Of a DNA stretch of 64,000 bases, positions 9,192 to 18,222 are shown in pieces. Source of the DNA: NORP110 sp051251595 (lineage in GTDB: Bacteria; Pseudomonadota; Alphaproteobacteria; Rhodobacterales; Rhodobacteraceae); contig JBPOFA010000001.1 of NCBI GenBank assembly GCA_051251595.1, positions 1 to 64,000 of the forward strand. Direction: 5' to 3'. The position numbers were made by a program, and so were the translations under genes. Within the stretch, counting starts at the first letter, position 1, and every line of letters starts with the position of its first letter. Below the pieces are notes generated by a model. That model was not told where the DNA came from, did no database searches, and saw only the letters and a list, made by a program, of their open reading frames with translations.

Positions 9192-9937
9192 CCGGGTGTG
9201 TCGCCCAGATTTGGCGACACCCAATCAAGGCACATGGCCGTGAACAGTTAGACTCTGTCCCGCTCACCAAGGGGCAGACGATGCCTTGGGATAGAACATG
9301 GGCCGTGGCCCATGAGATGGCAAAAACAGATGGGCAGAACTGGGTCCGTTGCGTTAATTTCAGCCGGGCCGCCAAGGCGCCGTCATTGCAGGCAATCACA
9401 GCGCGATTGAATGAAGACACTTGCGTGGTCACCTTGACCCATCCGGACTTGCAAACACTCCAGTTCAATCCAGACACCGAAGCAGAGGCTTTCTTGGACT
9501 GGGTTGCGCCAATCATGCCCGCTGACCGTGCGGCCTCTGTTAAGATCATCCGCGTTAAAGATCAGGGAATGACGGATTCGGATTATCCAACGCTAAGTCT
9601 AAACAATCTCGCCTCCAACGCGGAGATTGGCAAAACGGTTGGACAAGATTTGTCGCCAACCCGTTGGCGCGGAAATATTTGGTTCGACGGGCTTCCAGCC
9701 TGGGACGAAGTGACCTGGATCGGCAAGACGATACGAATCGGGACAGCCGAACTCTTTGTCCAAGAATCGATCACACGGTGCCTCGCTACGACCGTGAACC
9801 CAGAGACGGGCAATCGTGACGCTGACACGCTGGCGGCCTTGGCCAAATGTGGTCAAGATCAAAAATTTGGCGTTTACGGCGTCGTCACAAAATCCGGGAT
9901 CGCTTCGCTCGGCGATAGAGTTGAGGTTCTGACATGA
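9188..9937 (+). CDS. MOSC domain-containing protein
   Basis: 249 aa. The N-terminus (VAQIWRHPIKAHGREQLDSVPL) is the beta-barrel region seen before MOSC domains. The C-terminal part has the MOSC features: RWRGNIW, TAELFVQESITRCLATTVNPETG (with a conserved Cys) and FGVYGVV. MOSC proteins relate to molybdenum-cofactor sulfurases and MOSC reductases such as YcbX and mARC. The substrate is unknown. It is tightly coupled to yidC and engB through ATGA overlaps on both sides. Confidence 0.9.
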   Translation: MTGCVAQIWRHPIKAHGREQLDSVPLTKGQTMPWDRTWAVAHEMAKTDGQNWVRCVNFSRAAKAPSLQAITARLNEDTCVVTLTHPDLQTLQFNPDTEAEAFLDWVAPIMPADRAASVKIIRVKDQGMTDSDYPTLSLNNLASNAEIGKTVGQDLSPTRWRGNIWFDGLPAWDEVTWIGKTIRIGTAELFVQESITRCLATTVNPETGNRDADTLAALAKCGQDQKFGVYGVVTKSGIASLGDRVEVLT

Positions 9938-10581
9938 AAATTGAATTTCCAATTTCAGAGGTCTCCGATGAAGACCTTGAAAAAGGACGCCTGTTATTCG
10001 CAGGCGAAACCGAATTTCTTAAAGGTGTGGTCGCGATGGACGGCCTGCCCCCTGCGGACAGATTGGAAGTCTGTTTTGCGGGGCGTTCCAATGTGGGAAA
10101 GTCGACGCTTATCAACGCGTTGACCCGCCGCAAAGGGCTGGCGCGCGCATCCAACACACCCGGTCGCACGCAGGAAATCAACTTTTTCGAGCTTGGAGAC
10201 ACAAGGTTTCTGGTGGATTTGCCCGGATATGGCTACGCCAATGCGCCGGTCAAAGTCGTCGAAAAATGGCAGCGGTTGTTAAAATCATATTTGTCGGGCC
10301 GCCAAACCTTGCGCCGCGCCTTTGTTCTGATCGACGCCCGCCACGGCGCAAAGGCGGTGGATGAGGAAATCTTCACGCTGTTGGACAAATCCGCCGTTAC
10401 GTTTCAGGTCGTGCTGACCAAGGCAGACAAGGTTAAGCTTGTGGACCGCCAAAAGGTGCTGGACCAGGTGCGCGCAAGCCTGGCCAAGCATCCGGCAGCC
10501 TATCCAGAACTCATCGTCACCTCGTCGGAAAAAGGCGACGGGATTGAAACTCTGCGCGCCATTATCGCGACGCTGGTCTAG
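9934..10581 (+). CDS. engB: Ribosome biogenesis GTPase YihA/YsxC (EngB)
   Basis: 215 aa TRAFAC-class GTPase. G1 is GRSNVGKST (near residue 50), G2 includes the TPGRTQ switch, G3 is DLPGYG, and G4 is TKADK. The length is typical. EngB acts late in 50S subunit assembly. The start overlaps the MOSC stop by 4 bp. Confidence 0.96.
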   Translation: MKIEFPISEVSDEDLEKGRLLFAGETEFLKGVVAMDGLPPADRLEVCFAGRSNVGKSTLINALTRRKGLARASNTPGRTQEINFFELGDTRFLVDLPGYGYANAPVKVVEKWQRLLKSYLSGRQTLRRAFVLIDARHGAKAVDEEIFTLLDKSAVTFQVVLTKADKVKLVDRQKVLDQVRASLAKHPAAYPELIVTSSEKGDGIETLRAIIATLV

Positions 10582-10605
10582 CCCCTGCAAAATTCATCGA
10601 CGGCC

Positions 10606-10638
10606 GCAAGGACGCTGCATTTCAGCGTCAGCCCTTGC
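10606..10638. other. Hairpin between engB and argB
   Basis: A two-part stem: GCAAG/CTTGC outside and GACGCTG/CAGCGTC inside, with a 5-nt apical loop and a 4-nt bulge. There is no U-tract. It may be an mRNA-processing or attenuation structure separating engB from argB. Confidence 0.45.
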
Positions 10639-10686
10639 ACGCGCCTTGGTCAATCGAATATCAAGCCTTAATCGAAGGACCATAGC

Positions 10687-11553
10687 ATGAAAAAGCAGGA
10701 CGCCATGAACCGCGACTGGATCGCCACCGCCAGCACTTTGTCAAAAGCACTGCCCTATCTTCAAAGATATGAGGGCGCGACCGTCGTGATCAAACTTGGC
10801 GGCCACGCCATGGGCAGCGACGAGAATATGGACAGTTTTGCACGCGATGTCGTGCTGATGCAGCAGGTCGGGGTCAAGCCGGTCATCGTCCATGGCGGCG
10901 GCCCGATGATCAACGCGATGTTGGACAAGCTCGACATCAAATCGGAATTCGTGAACGGCAAACGCGTGACCGATCAGGAAACGATGGACGTTGTCGAAAT
11001 GGTTCTGGCCGGGTCGGTCAACAAGCGCATCGTGCAGGCGATAAATGCACAAGGCGGCACATCGATTGGGATATCGGGCAAAGACGGCACGCTGATGGTT
11101 TGTGACTACACAGACCGAGAGCTGGGCTTTGTTGGCACCCCCAAAACGGTGAACCCGGATTTGCTGCGCAACCTTGCCAATGCAGATATCATTCCCGTCG
11201 TTGCCCCGATTGGCGTTGGCGAGAACGGTGAGACCTTTAACGTCAACGGTGATACAGCCGCGGGAGCAATCGCGGCAGCGTTGGAGGCAGACCGGTTGTT
11301 GTTGCTGACGGATGTCGCAGGCGTGAAGGATGCCGAAGGGCATGTTCTGACCGCATTGAATGCCGGACAAATACGCGCACTGACCGCAGAAGGAACGATT
11401 GCGGGCGGTATGATTCCGAAAACGGAAACCGCGCTAGAGGCCTTAGACGGTGGTGTGCGCGCCGTGGTTATTTTGGACGGGCGCGCCCCGAATGCCTGTT
11501 TGTTGGAACTGTTCACCGATCACGGCGCAGGCTCTTTGATCCGGCCGGATTAA
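10687..11553 (+). CDS. argB: Acetylglutamate kinase
   Basis: 288 aa amino-acid kinase family. The phosphate-binding KLGGHAMG loop is near residue 37, and VIVHGGGPMINAML follows. NVNGDTAAGAIAAAL and LLLLTDVAGVKD are the substrate and ATP lobes, and GGMIPKTETALEAL closes the site. It phosphorylates N-acetylglutamate, the second step of arginine synthesis. A second in-frame ATG lies 18 bp downstream (MNRDW), and either could be used. No other arginine gene is adjacent. Confidence 0.96.
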   Translation: MKKQDAMNRDWIATASTLSKALPYLQRYEGATVVIKLGGHAMGSDENMDSFARDVVLMQQVGVKPVIVHGGGPMINAMLDKLDIKSEFVNGKRVTDQETMDVVEMVLAGSVNKRIVQAINAQGGTSIGISGKDGTLMVCDYTDRELGFVGTPKTVNPDLLRNLANADIIPVVAPIGVGENGETFNVNGDTAAGAIAAALEADRLLLLTDVAGVKDAEGHVLTALNAGQIRALTAEGTIAGGMIPKTETALEALDGGVRAVVILDGRAPNACLLELFTDHGAGSLIRPD

Positions 11554-11565
11554 GGGGGCCGCGCT

Positions 11566-12252
11566 TTGCGCATCAAGGATGGTCCAACTGGCGATGATGT
11601 GCCGCGGTATGAAACGCTCGTTTCCATGGCCGCGGCTGTGCATCTGGACATCATCGGGGCGTTTCACCCGACGCCACATGACACAGGGTTGGAGAACGTC
11701 GGAACCTTGCTGCTGCTCGGCCCGAAAGAGCCGGGGTTTTGGGACAATGTTTCCAAAAGCGCAGAGTTTTCAGATGGCCAGCCAGACCCGATTGATCGTT
11801 GGTCCAGCCGCGAAATTTCATCGCTGGCCACGGCATGGAACGGCACAGCGCTTTTCCCCTTTGGCGAGCCACCCTACCGCCCGTTCCTGACTTGGGCGAC
11901 CCAATCGGGCCGGTCCTGGGTGTCACCGGCACATCTGTTGGTTCATGATCAGGCTGGGCTTATGGTCTCCTACCGGGGGGCCGTGGCCCTTGCCGAAACA
12001 CTGGACATTCCCAAGACCGGGACAAGCCCTTGCCCAACCTGTGCAGACAGGCCCTGTCTATCAGCCTGCCCCGTGGGCGCGATCAGCGAGGCGGGGTACG
12101 ACCTGTCAGCCTGTCACGAATACCTTGATACACCCGAAGGTGCCGATTGCATGGAAAACGGCTGTGCCGTACGAAGGTCTTGCCCAGTTTCAAAGTCATA
12201 TAACCGAAACCCTGTTCAATCCGCCCATCACATGAAAGCATTTCACAGATGA
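11566..12252 (+). CDS. 4Fe-4S ferredoxin-like protein (function unknown)
   Basis: 228 aa if the TTG start is used. It has an AAGGGGG Shine-Dalgarno about 8 nt upstream; a GTG at 11599 and an ATG at 11626 are alternatives. The N-terminal half is conserved-looking but without a known fold (GAFHPTP, TLLLLGPKEPGFW). The C-terminal half has a ferredoxin-type cluster motif CPTCADRPCLSACPVGAI, followed by more cysteines (ACHEYL, CMENGC, RRSCPVS). This resembles the Fe-S part of epoxyqueuosine-reductase-like proteins, but the cobalamin-binding part is absent. An electron-transfer role is inferred. The stop overlaps the phosphatase start. Confidence 0.78.
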   Translation: MRIKDGPTGDDVPRYETLVSMAAAVHLDIIGAFHPTPHDTGLENVGTLLLLGPKEPGFWDNVSKSAEFSDGQPDPIDRWSSREISSLATAWNGTALFPFGEPPYRPFLTWATQSGRSWVSPAHLLVHDQAGLMVSYRGAVALAETLDIPKTGTSPCPTCADRPCLSACPVGAISEAGYDLSACHEYLDTPEGADCMENGCAVRRSCPVSKSYNRNPVQSAHHMKAFHR

Positions 12253-12773
12253 CCCTTCGCCTGATCCTAACGCGCCATGCTAAATCTGGGTGGGATGATC
12301 CGTTGCTGGATGACCATTCGCGGTACCTTACGTCGCGGGGTGTTCGCGCAGCCGGGGCGATTGGCCAGTGGCTTGTCGAAAAGGGACATCGCCCCGATTT
12401 GATACTGTGTTCGGATGCGAAACGCACCCGGCAAACCTGTTCATTGATTGCAACAGAATTCCCGTCACCGATTGAAACCCGGTTTGAAGCAGCTTTGTAC
12501 CTTGCCTCGCCAGACGTGATGCTAAAACAGCTTCAGCAGGCCGGCGACAGCCAGGTGGTGATGATGATAGCCCACAACCCCGGGACAGCGCTGACAGCTG
12601 GTGGGCTGGCCTCTGCGCCTCCGATGCACCCCGATTTTGACCGCTACCCGACCTGCGCGACCACAGTCCTAGAGTTCCCGACCCAGAGCTGGTCGTCGGT
12701 CACATGGGGGCATGGCAAAGTCCTGGATTTTGTCGTACCGCGCGACCTGACCAAATCGAACCGATCAGAGTGA
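12249..12773 (+). CDS. SixA-type histidine phosphatase
   Basis: 174 aa. The catalytic RHG-type motif is RHAKSGW near residue 9 (RHxKS, as in SixA). A second conserved arginine is in SDAKRTRQT, and the C-terminal histidine is in IAHNPG. SixA-like enzymes dephosphorylate phosphohistidine proteins; the target here is unknown. It is translationally coupled to the ferredoxin-like gene and is the last gene of the plus-strand run. Confidence 0.9.
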   Translation: MTLRLILTRHAKSGWDDPLLDDHSRYLTSRGVRAAGAIGQWLVEKGHRPDLILCSDAKRTRQTCSLIATEFPSPIETRFEAALYLASPDVMLKQLQQAGDSQVVMMIAHNPGTALTAGGLASAPPMHPDFDRYPTCATTVLEFPTQSWSSVTWGHGKVLDFVVPRDLTKSNRSE

Positions 12774-12786
12774 ATTCAGAAACGAA

Positions 12787-12824
12787 AAAAGCCGCCGACA
12801 TCGGTCAGCGGCTTTTCTTTTTTT
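12787..12824. terminator. Bidirectional rho-independent terminator
   Basis: The stem AAAAGCCGC/GCGGCTTTT is followed by TCTTTTTTT on the plus strand and by a T-run (TTTTTTCG) on the minus strand. It serves both the phosphatase gene and the convergent aap operon. Confidence 0.85.
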
Positions 12825-12834
12825 GATGGATGGG

Positions 12835-13614
12835 TCAGTGGCCCAAGATCTGGCTTAGGAACATCTTTGTCCGTTCGGATTTCGGATTGTTAAAGAATTC
12901 TTCCGGCTCATTCTGTTCGACGATCTGGCCTGCATCCATAAAGATCACCCGGTTTGCAACCTGACGGGCAAAGCCCATTTCGTGGGTCACACAAATCATC
13001 GTCATGCCCTCTTCGGCAAGCTCGATCATTGTATCCAGAACTTCCTTGATCATTTCCGGATCAAGCGCAGAGGTCGGCTCGTCAAACAACATGATGCGCG
13101 GCATCATGCACAAGGACCGTGCAATCGCGACGCGCTGTTGCTGGCCACCTGACAACATGCCGGGATATTTATCGGCCTGCTCTGGAATCTTGACCTTCTC
13201 CAAGAAGTGCATCGCCGTTTCTTCGGCTTCCTTTTTGGGGATCTTGCGCACATAGCGCGGGGCCAATGTGCAGTTGTCAAGAATGCTGAGATGCGGGAAC
13301 AGATTGAAATGCTGAAAGCACATCCCAACCTCTGACCGGATCTTGTCGATGTTCTTAAGGTCAGAGGAAAGCTCTGTCCCATCAACAACGATCTTGCCGC
13401 GCTGGTGTTCCTCTAGCGCGTTGATACACCGGATCAGGGTAGATTTCCCCGACCCGGACGGACCACACACCACGATGCGTTCGCCGCGGTTCACAGTTAG
13501 GTTCACATCCTTCAGAACATGGAAGGTTCCATACCACTTGTTCATATCAGTGATCTGAATGGCCACTTCATCGGACACCTGCATCTTGGGTGCAGTACTG
13601 GTTTCACTAGACAT
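12835..13614 (-). CDS. aapP: Amino-acid ABC transporter, ATP-binding protein (AapP-like)
   Basis: 259 aa. Walker A is GPSGSGKST (about residues 51-59), the ABC signature is LSGGQQQRVAIARSL, Walker B is IMLFDEPTSALDP, and the switch histidine is in CVTHEM. This is the polar-amino-acid subfamily (HisP/GlnQ/AapP). It powers the AapQM permease. It is the last gene of aapJQMP, 11 bp after aapM. Confidence 0.96.
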   Translation of the reverse strand: MSSETSTAPKMQVSDEVAIQITDMNKWYGTFHVLKDVNLTVNRGERIVVCGPSGSGKSTLIRCINALEEHQRGKIVVDGTELSSDLKNIDKIRSEVGMCFQHFNLFPHLSILDNCTLAPRYVRKIPKKEAEETAMHFLEKVKIPEQADKYPGMLSGGQQQRVAIARSLCMMPRIMLFDEPTSALDPEMIKEVLDTMIELAEEGMTMICVTHEMGFARQVANRVIFMDAGQIVEQNEPEEFFNNPKSERTKMFLSQILGH

Positions 13615-13625
13615 TATTCGGCCTC

Positions 13626-14918
13626 CTAACGGCGGTCAGTTTGAAGCTTACGCTCCAGATATTGTGAGTATTGAGACATTGAGAAACAGCAGATCCAAAA
13701 GACCACGCCGATGAAAATAAACAATTCCCAATAGATCCCATTCCAAGCGGTTGTCGCGCGGATCAAATTTGTAAACCCAAGCATGTCCGGGATCCCAATG
13801 AACAACACCAAGGTGGTGTCCTTGAACAACCCGATAAAGATACCAACGATGCTGGGGATCGAAATCTTGAGCGCTTGTGGCATGATGATCAGTTGCTGGG
13901 CCTGCCAATAGTTCAGCCCCAAAGAATCCGCAGCCTCGTATTGACCCTTAGGCAAAGCCGCAAGACCGCCGCGAATTGTCTCTGCCATGTAGGCGGCCGA
14001 GAACAGTGTCACCATGATGATAACGCGCACAATGATGTCGAAATTAGTACCCTTCGGCAGGAAGTAGTTCAACAAAAGCGATGCCGTAAACAACAGCGTG
14101 ATGAGAGGCACACCGCGAATAAACTCGATGAACGCAACACAGATCGATTTCACAATGATCATGTCAGACTGACGTCCGAGCGCCAGAACGATGCCCAATG
14201 GCAAGGACAACGCAATCCCCGAAACCCCAATGATCACCGACACGAGGAAACCACCGATTTCCTTGGATTGCACGGGACGCAATTCAATCGGAATTATCGA
14301 ATGGAGCAATTCGGTCATTGGAGATGCCAGGTACAACCACCAAATCACCGGTGCCAGAAAAGCCAGGATCAACCCCGCCAAGGCGTTCATTGGCGACACA
14401 AAGCGATACACAAGATATCCAATTGCAAACCCAGCCAATGTCGAAATCGGTGCCCAGACAGAACCACCCCAAACCAAATACACCATCAAAAATGGGTACA
14501 GGGCAGAGAACCAGAACATCTTGCGTGGAACCCGATCAAACAAAATTGGCGCAAGGGCGACAAACAACAGGACAAACGACAAAACAGGTCGCCAGTATAT
14601 ATCCTGCGGGTAAAACCCAAAGATCAACTGGTGCCACCGATCAACGATGACCGCAAAGCAAGCGGCCTCATGATAGCCCAGTGCATCCCTAATTTCTCGG
14701 CATTGCGACAAAGAATCCGCGCGCCAGATGCCATGTATCAGCCAAGGCGTAATGGACGCCAAAACGTAGTAGATCACATAAATTGAAACGATCGTCAGAA
14801 CACTATTTGTCCAACTGGAAAACAGATTTTCACGAATCCATTTTAAGATACCACGCTCTGTTACCGGTGGTTCCTTGGGTTGCAGCATCTCAGTGCGGAC
14901 ATAGGATAAATCAGCCAT
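13626..14918 (-). CDS. aapM: Amino-acid ABC transporter permease (AapM-like)
   Basis: 430 aa. Long Aap-type permease with extra N-terminal helices (about 37-60, 100-170). It has the HEQRTQ-type EAA loop, here AAYMAETIRGGLAALPKGQYEAADSLGL split by the coupling helix. It forms a heterodimer with AapQ in the inner membrane. The gene follows aapQ with a single base between. Confidence 0.95.
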   Translation of the reverse strand: MADLSYVRTEMLQPKEPPVTERGILKWIRENLFSSWTNSVLTIVSIYVIYYVLASITPWLIHGIWRADSLSQCREIRDALGYHEAACFAVIVDRWHQLIFGFYPQDIYWRPVLSFVLLFVALAPILFDRVPRKMFWFSALYPFLMVYLVWGGSVWAPISTLAGFAIGYLVYRFVSPMNALAGLILAFLAPVIWWLYLASPMTELLHSIIPIELRPVQSKEIGGFLVSVIIGVSGIALSLPLGIVLALGRQSDMIIVKSICVAFIEFIRGVPLITLLFTASLLLNYFLPKGTNFDIIVRVIIMVTLFSAAYMAETIRGGLAALPKGQYEAADSLGLNYWQAQQLIIMPQALKISIPSIVGIFIGLFKDTTLVLFIGIPDMLGFTNLIRATTAWNGIYWELFIFIGVVFWICCFSMSQYSQYLERKLQTDRR

Positions 14919-14919
14919 T

Positions 14920-16137
14920 CTACCGCTCCTTCAGCTTAACGGAGTTGTTGTAAAGATTCATGCTGCCAGAGATGACCAAACTGACAATCAGATAGATCAA
15001 CATCATCAACAGCATGCATTCCAATTCCCGACCCGTTTGGTTCAACGTAATCCCACCAAGGGTAGACCGCAGGTCCATGTACCCAACTGCCAAGGCAAGC
15101 GAAGAGTTTTTGGTAAGGTTCAGGTATTGTGAAATCAACGGCGGAACGATGACCCGCAAAGCCTGTGGCAGGATCACAAGGTTCATTGTGACGCCTGGGC
15201 GCAGGCCCAAGGCATAAGCGGCCTCTGTTTGGCCACGCGACACCGACAAAATTCCAGCACGGACGTTTTCCGCGATAAAGGCCCCGGTGTAAAAGGAAAG
15301 CGCCAGCCATAGCGCAATAAGCGAATTGCGGAAATTGGTGCCCCCGGAAAAGTTGAAGCCCTTGAGTTCAGGATAGCTCAGCGAGATTGGTCGCCCCATG
15401 ATGTAAAATACCAAAAGGGACGGGATGATAAAAATGCCTAGGTTGATCCAAAACGTGGGAAGAATTTGACCAGTCGCAGCCTGTCTTTGCTTTGCATAGC
15501 GACTGAACAGGAACATCCCAATGATCGACAGGATGAATACAATCACGACCACAGATGAGCCGTCATTGAACACGGGTGCCGGGAAAAATGTACCCCGGTT
15601 TGTGATAGCAACAGAGTCGTTGAACAGCATAGACGCCGTCGCATTGTCCCCTTTGAAGGCGCGGGGCGATGGTGTTCCTTCCGAAAGGACCGCGAAGAAC
15701 GCAAAGATCCAAAGCAATACTGGAATATTGCGGAAAGATTCAACATAGACAGCCATGATTTTGGCCGTCAGCCAGTTTTTGGACAGCCGCAAAACGCCTG
15801 CAATAACGCCGATGATCGTCGCTAACACACAGCCCATTGCCGACACCAGCAACGTATTAAGCAGCCCCACCATGGCGGCCCGAAAATTGGTTGAGTCAGG
15901 CGAATACTGAATCAGTGTTTGGTTAATTTCATAGCCAGCGCTTTCGTTTAGAAACCCAAAGCTAAAATCTTTTCCAAGTGCCTCCAAATTCACAATTGTA
16001 TTTGAAATCAGCCAGGCTGCGGCCCCAACAAGCCCAATCATCGCAATGACCTGAATGGTCAGCGAGCGATAGCGCGAGTCGTAAAGCAGCTGGCTGAGGC
16101 GAAACGAATCCGTATGCGGATCGACCGTTGTCGTCAT
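14920..16137 (-). CDS. aapQ: Amino-acid ABC transporter permease (AapQ-like)
   Basis: 405 aa from the ATG at 16137 (MTTTVDPHTDSF), preceded by a GGGGG element 8 nt upstream. An ATG 15 bp earlier (16152) adds MGASF and is possible. The first helix is at about 31-50, and further helices run to the C-terminus. The EAA loop contains GAFIAENVRAGILSVSRGQTEAAYALGL when read across the coupling helix. It is AapM's partner. Confidence 0.94.
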   Translation of the reverse strand: MTTTVDPHTDSFRLSQLLYDSRYRSLTIQVIAMIGLVGAAAWLISNTIVNLEALGKDFSFGFLNESAGYEINQTLIQYSPDSTNFRAAMVGLLNTLLVSAMGCVLATIIGVIAGVLRLSKNWLTAKIMAVYVESFRNIPVLLWIFAFFAVLSEGTPSPRAFKGDNATASMLFNDSVAITNRGTFFPAPVFNDGSSVVVIVFILSIIGMFLFSRYAKQRQAATGQILPTFWINLGIFIIPSLLVFYIMGRPISLSYPELKGFNFSGGTNFRNSLIALWLALSFYTGAFIAENVRAGILSVSRGQTEAAYALGLRPGVTMNLVILPQALRVIVPPLISQYLNLTKNSSLALAVGYMDLRSTLGGITLNQTGRELECMLLMMLIYLIVSLVISGSMNLYNNSVKLKER

Positions 16138-16228
16138 GAATGACGCCCCCATCTTCCCTGTTGTTGATCTTTGCCGGTGAATCTTTAGCGTCCACTCGGC
16201 TTGTTTTTATTTTTGGTCCTACAAAGTC

Positions 16229-16258
16229 AAAGGGGCGCAGTGTTACCTGCGCCCCTTT
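16229..16258 (-). terminator. Hairpin attenuator between aapJ and aapQ
   Basis: A perfect 12-bp stem (AAAGGGGCGCAG / CTGCGCCCCTTT) with a 6-nt loop lies just after the aapJ stop. There is only a short U stretch. In binding-protein transporters a hairpin here commonly protects or attenuates the transcript so that more binding protein than permease is made. That role is inferred for this operon. Confidence 0.75.
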
Positions 16259-16269
16259 ATTTCCGGTTC

Positions 16270-17286
16270 CTAGCGGAACGGTGGTGAGTACTGCAGACCA
16301 CCCTCGGTCCACAGGGCGTTCAGCCCGCGCGCAATCCCAATTGGCGTATCTGTACCAACGTTGCGTGCAAAGGATTCACCATAGTTTCCGACGGATTCAA
16401 TGATGTTCTTGGCCCAGTCAGGGGACAGACCCAGCTGTTCACCAAGGTTGCCATCTGTACCCAGAAGACGGTTGATCTCTGGGTTGTCCGTGCCTTGTGC
16501 AAGCTCTGCAACATTCGCAGAGTTCACGCCCAGCTCTTCAGCTGTAACCATGGCGTTCAAGCTCCAGCGAACGACGTCGCCCCAAGCGTTGTCGCCGTGG
16601 CGAACAAGAGGACCAAGTGGCTCTTTCGAAATGATTTCCGGAAGAATGATGTGATCTTCTGGGTGTTCGAATGTCGAACGTGTCGCAGCCAATGCGGATG
16701 CGTCAGTTGTGTAAACGTCACAAGCGTTTGACAGATATAGCTGTTGGCCTTCGGCGTTTGTTTCGATTGGAACCGCACGGAACGTCATGTTGTTGGTGCG
16801 GAAGTAGTCCGAAAGGTTCAATTCGGTTGTCGTCCCGGTTTGAATACAAACGGTCGCATCATCCAATTCCTTGGCTGAAGAAATGCCATATTCTTTTGGC
16901 ACCATAAAGCCCTGGCCGTCATAGAAAGCAACACCCGCAAATTCGAATTTCAGGTCAACGTCGCGTGAGAATGTCCATGTTGTCACACGTGACAACATGT
17001 CGATTTCACCCGAAGCCAGTGCCGAAAAGCGTGTCGCACTTGTCAAAGGAGTAAAATCAACGGCGGTCGGATCCCCGAAAATCGCTGCAGCAACAGCCCG
17101 ACATACGTCAACGTCAAAACCTTCCCAAACGCCATTTGCGTCAGGGGATGCAAAACCGGCAACGCCTGTTGTCACGCCGCAATTCAGCTTGCCGCGCGCC
17201 TTTACGTCGTCCAACGTCGCAGCCGAAGCCGCACCCGCCGCCAAACCCGCAATGGCCAACACGCCACCAATTAGAAACTTGTTCAT
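16270..17286 (-). CDS. aapJ: Amino-acid ABC transporter, periplasmic substrate-binding protein (AapJ-like)
   Basis: 338 aa from the ATG at 17286, which has an excellent GGAAGAGGT ribosome site upstream. A longer reading adds unrelated sequence. The signal peptide is residues 1-22 (MNKFLIGG...GAASA). The mature protein matches family-3 solute-binding proteins (LDDVKARGKLNCGV, GFDVDVCRAVAAAIFGD, TTELNLSDYF). In rhizobia the homologous system takes up a broad range of L-amino acids. It is the first gene of aapJQMP. Confidence 0.95.
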   Translation of the reverse strand: MNKFLIGGVLAIAGLAAGAASAATLDDVKARGKLNCGVTTGVAGFASPDANGVWEGFDVDVCRAVAAAIFGDPTAVDFTPLTSATRFSALASGEIDMLSRVTTWTFSRDVDLKFEFAGVAFYDGQGFMVPKEYGISSAKELDDATVCIQTGTTTELNLSDYFRTNNMTFRAVPIETNAEGQQLYLSNACDVYTTDASALAATRSTFEHPEDHIILPEIISKEPLGPLVRHGDNAWGDVVRWSLNAMVTAEELGVNSANVAELAQGTDNPEINRLLGTDGNLGEQLGLSPDWAKNIIESVGNYGESFARNVGTDTPIGIARGLNALWTEGGLQYSPPFR

Positions 17287-17508
17287 TTTTACCTCTTCCT
17301 GATTTCCACCCAAATTTTGGGCGGCCCACATTGCCACATCGTGCCGTGGGACTATGAATAATAAGGGGTTTTTCCCCTCGTGTGCCTAAGTCTGGGCGAA
17401 ATTACCTTTCTGCGTCAAGGGCTTGATTCCCCAAAAAAGGGGTTGTCCTGACGTAAAGTTGAGCATTTGTCCAACAATCGCGCACAATATTGGTGGATTG
17501 GGTCTATT

Positions 17509-18222
17509 TTACCGCGCGCGACAAAACGTGCCAAAGGCCACCGCATGCAAAAAATCGGCCTTTTTTTGCTCAGACATGGCGTGAGCTTCGTCATCAACGC
17601 CCCATTGATCCTGCTGCCAAAGCTCGTCCACACGCGACGCAGCCCACATTTCCAGCGGGTCATGCGCCCCCTCAAAGACGGCAAAACCGATGATCAAAGA
17701 TCCCGACAATCCAACCAAATCGTGAAATGCGACAAGTTGAAATTCATCGAGCTGCGCCACACGGGTCTTGAGCGTTTCCAGATCCTTTGACTCTTGCGCC
17801 TTGTGCATGATCCCGGTTTGCGGCCGAAGCCGGGCGCCAAGTGCATCTGCGGCCCAATCCAAGAGCGGATCCCAGGTCTGGTTTTGCCGCTCAACCAGCC
17901 CTGCCGGAGAGTCTGCACGATAGCACAGCAAATCAGTATCGCCATATTCAGCAAGCATTGCCACCACGTCCCCATGTTGGGGGCGCACCTTATCAACGGC
18001 TGAATTGGCGCTGCGGGTAAAGGGCATCTTAGAGGGGGCAATCTCTTCCTCTTGGTCCTGCCATTCTTTGGCGACCTGATCTGCCAAAGCCTGTGTCGGA
18101 ACCCGCAATGTCGATTTTTTCGGGGTCTTTAATTCTTTGTCATCCAGAAAGATGGAATATCCGTCCGGAAAATCCCGCACGGAGACATCTGTCCAAAATC
18201 GTTTCGCTTTCCAAGTGCTCAA
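17509..18222 (-). CDS. ATP12 family F1-ATPase assembly chaperone
   Basis: 237 aa. It matches ATP12: an N-terminal KRFWTDVSV segment, EWQDQ and the PFTRSANSAVDKV motif, then CYRAD, QTWDPLLDWA and LGLSG-like helices. In mitochondria ATP12 holds the F1 alpha subunit during assembly, and alphaproteobacterial homologs are its ancestors. It overlaps the pseudouridine synthase gene by 4 bp and probably shares its transcript. The 222-bp gap towards aapJ holds two short C4/G4 hairpins (near 17361-17377 and 17431-17445) and presumably the aap promoter. Confidence 0.92.
   Translation of the reverse strand: MSTWKAKRFWTDVSVRDFPDGYSIFLDDKELKTPKKSTLRVPTQALADQVAKEWQDQEEEIAPSKMPFTRSANSAVDKVRPQHGDVVAMLAEYGDTDLLCYRADSPAGLVERQNQTWDPLLDWAADALGARLRPQTGIMHKAQESKDLETLKTRVAQLDEFQLVAFHDLVGLSGSLIIGFAVFEGAHDPLEMWAASRVDELWQQDQWGVDDEAHAMSEQKKADFLHAVAFGTFCRAR

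Noticed and set aside
13875..14786. 303-codon plus-strand frame antisense to aapM
   Set aside because: Glutamine- and asparagine-rich chance reading opposite a hydrophobic permease gene.
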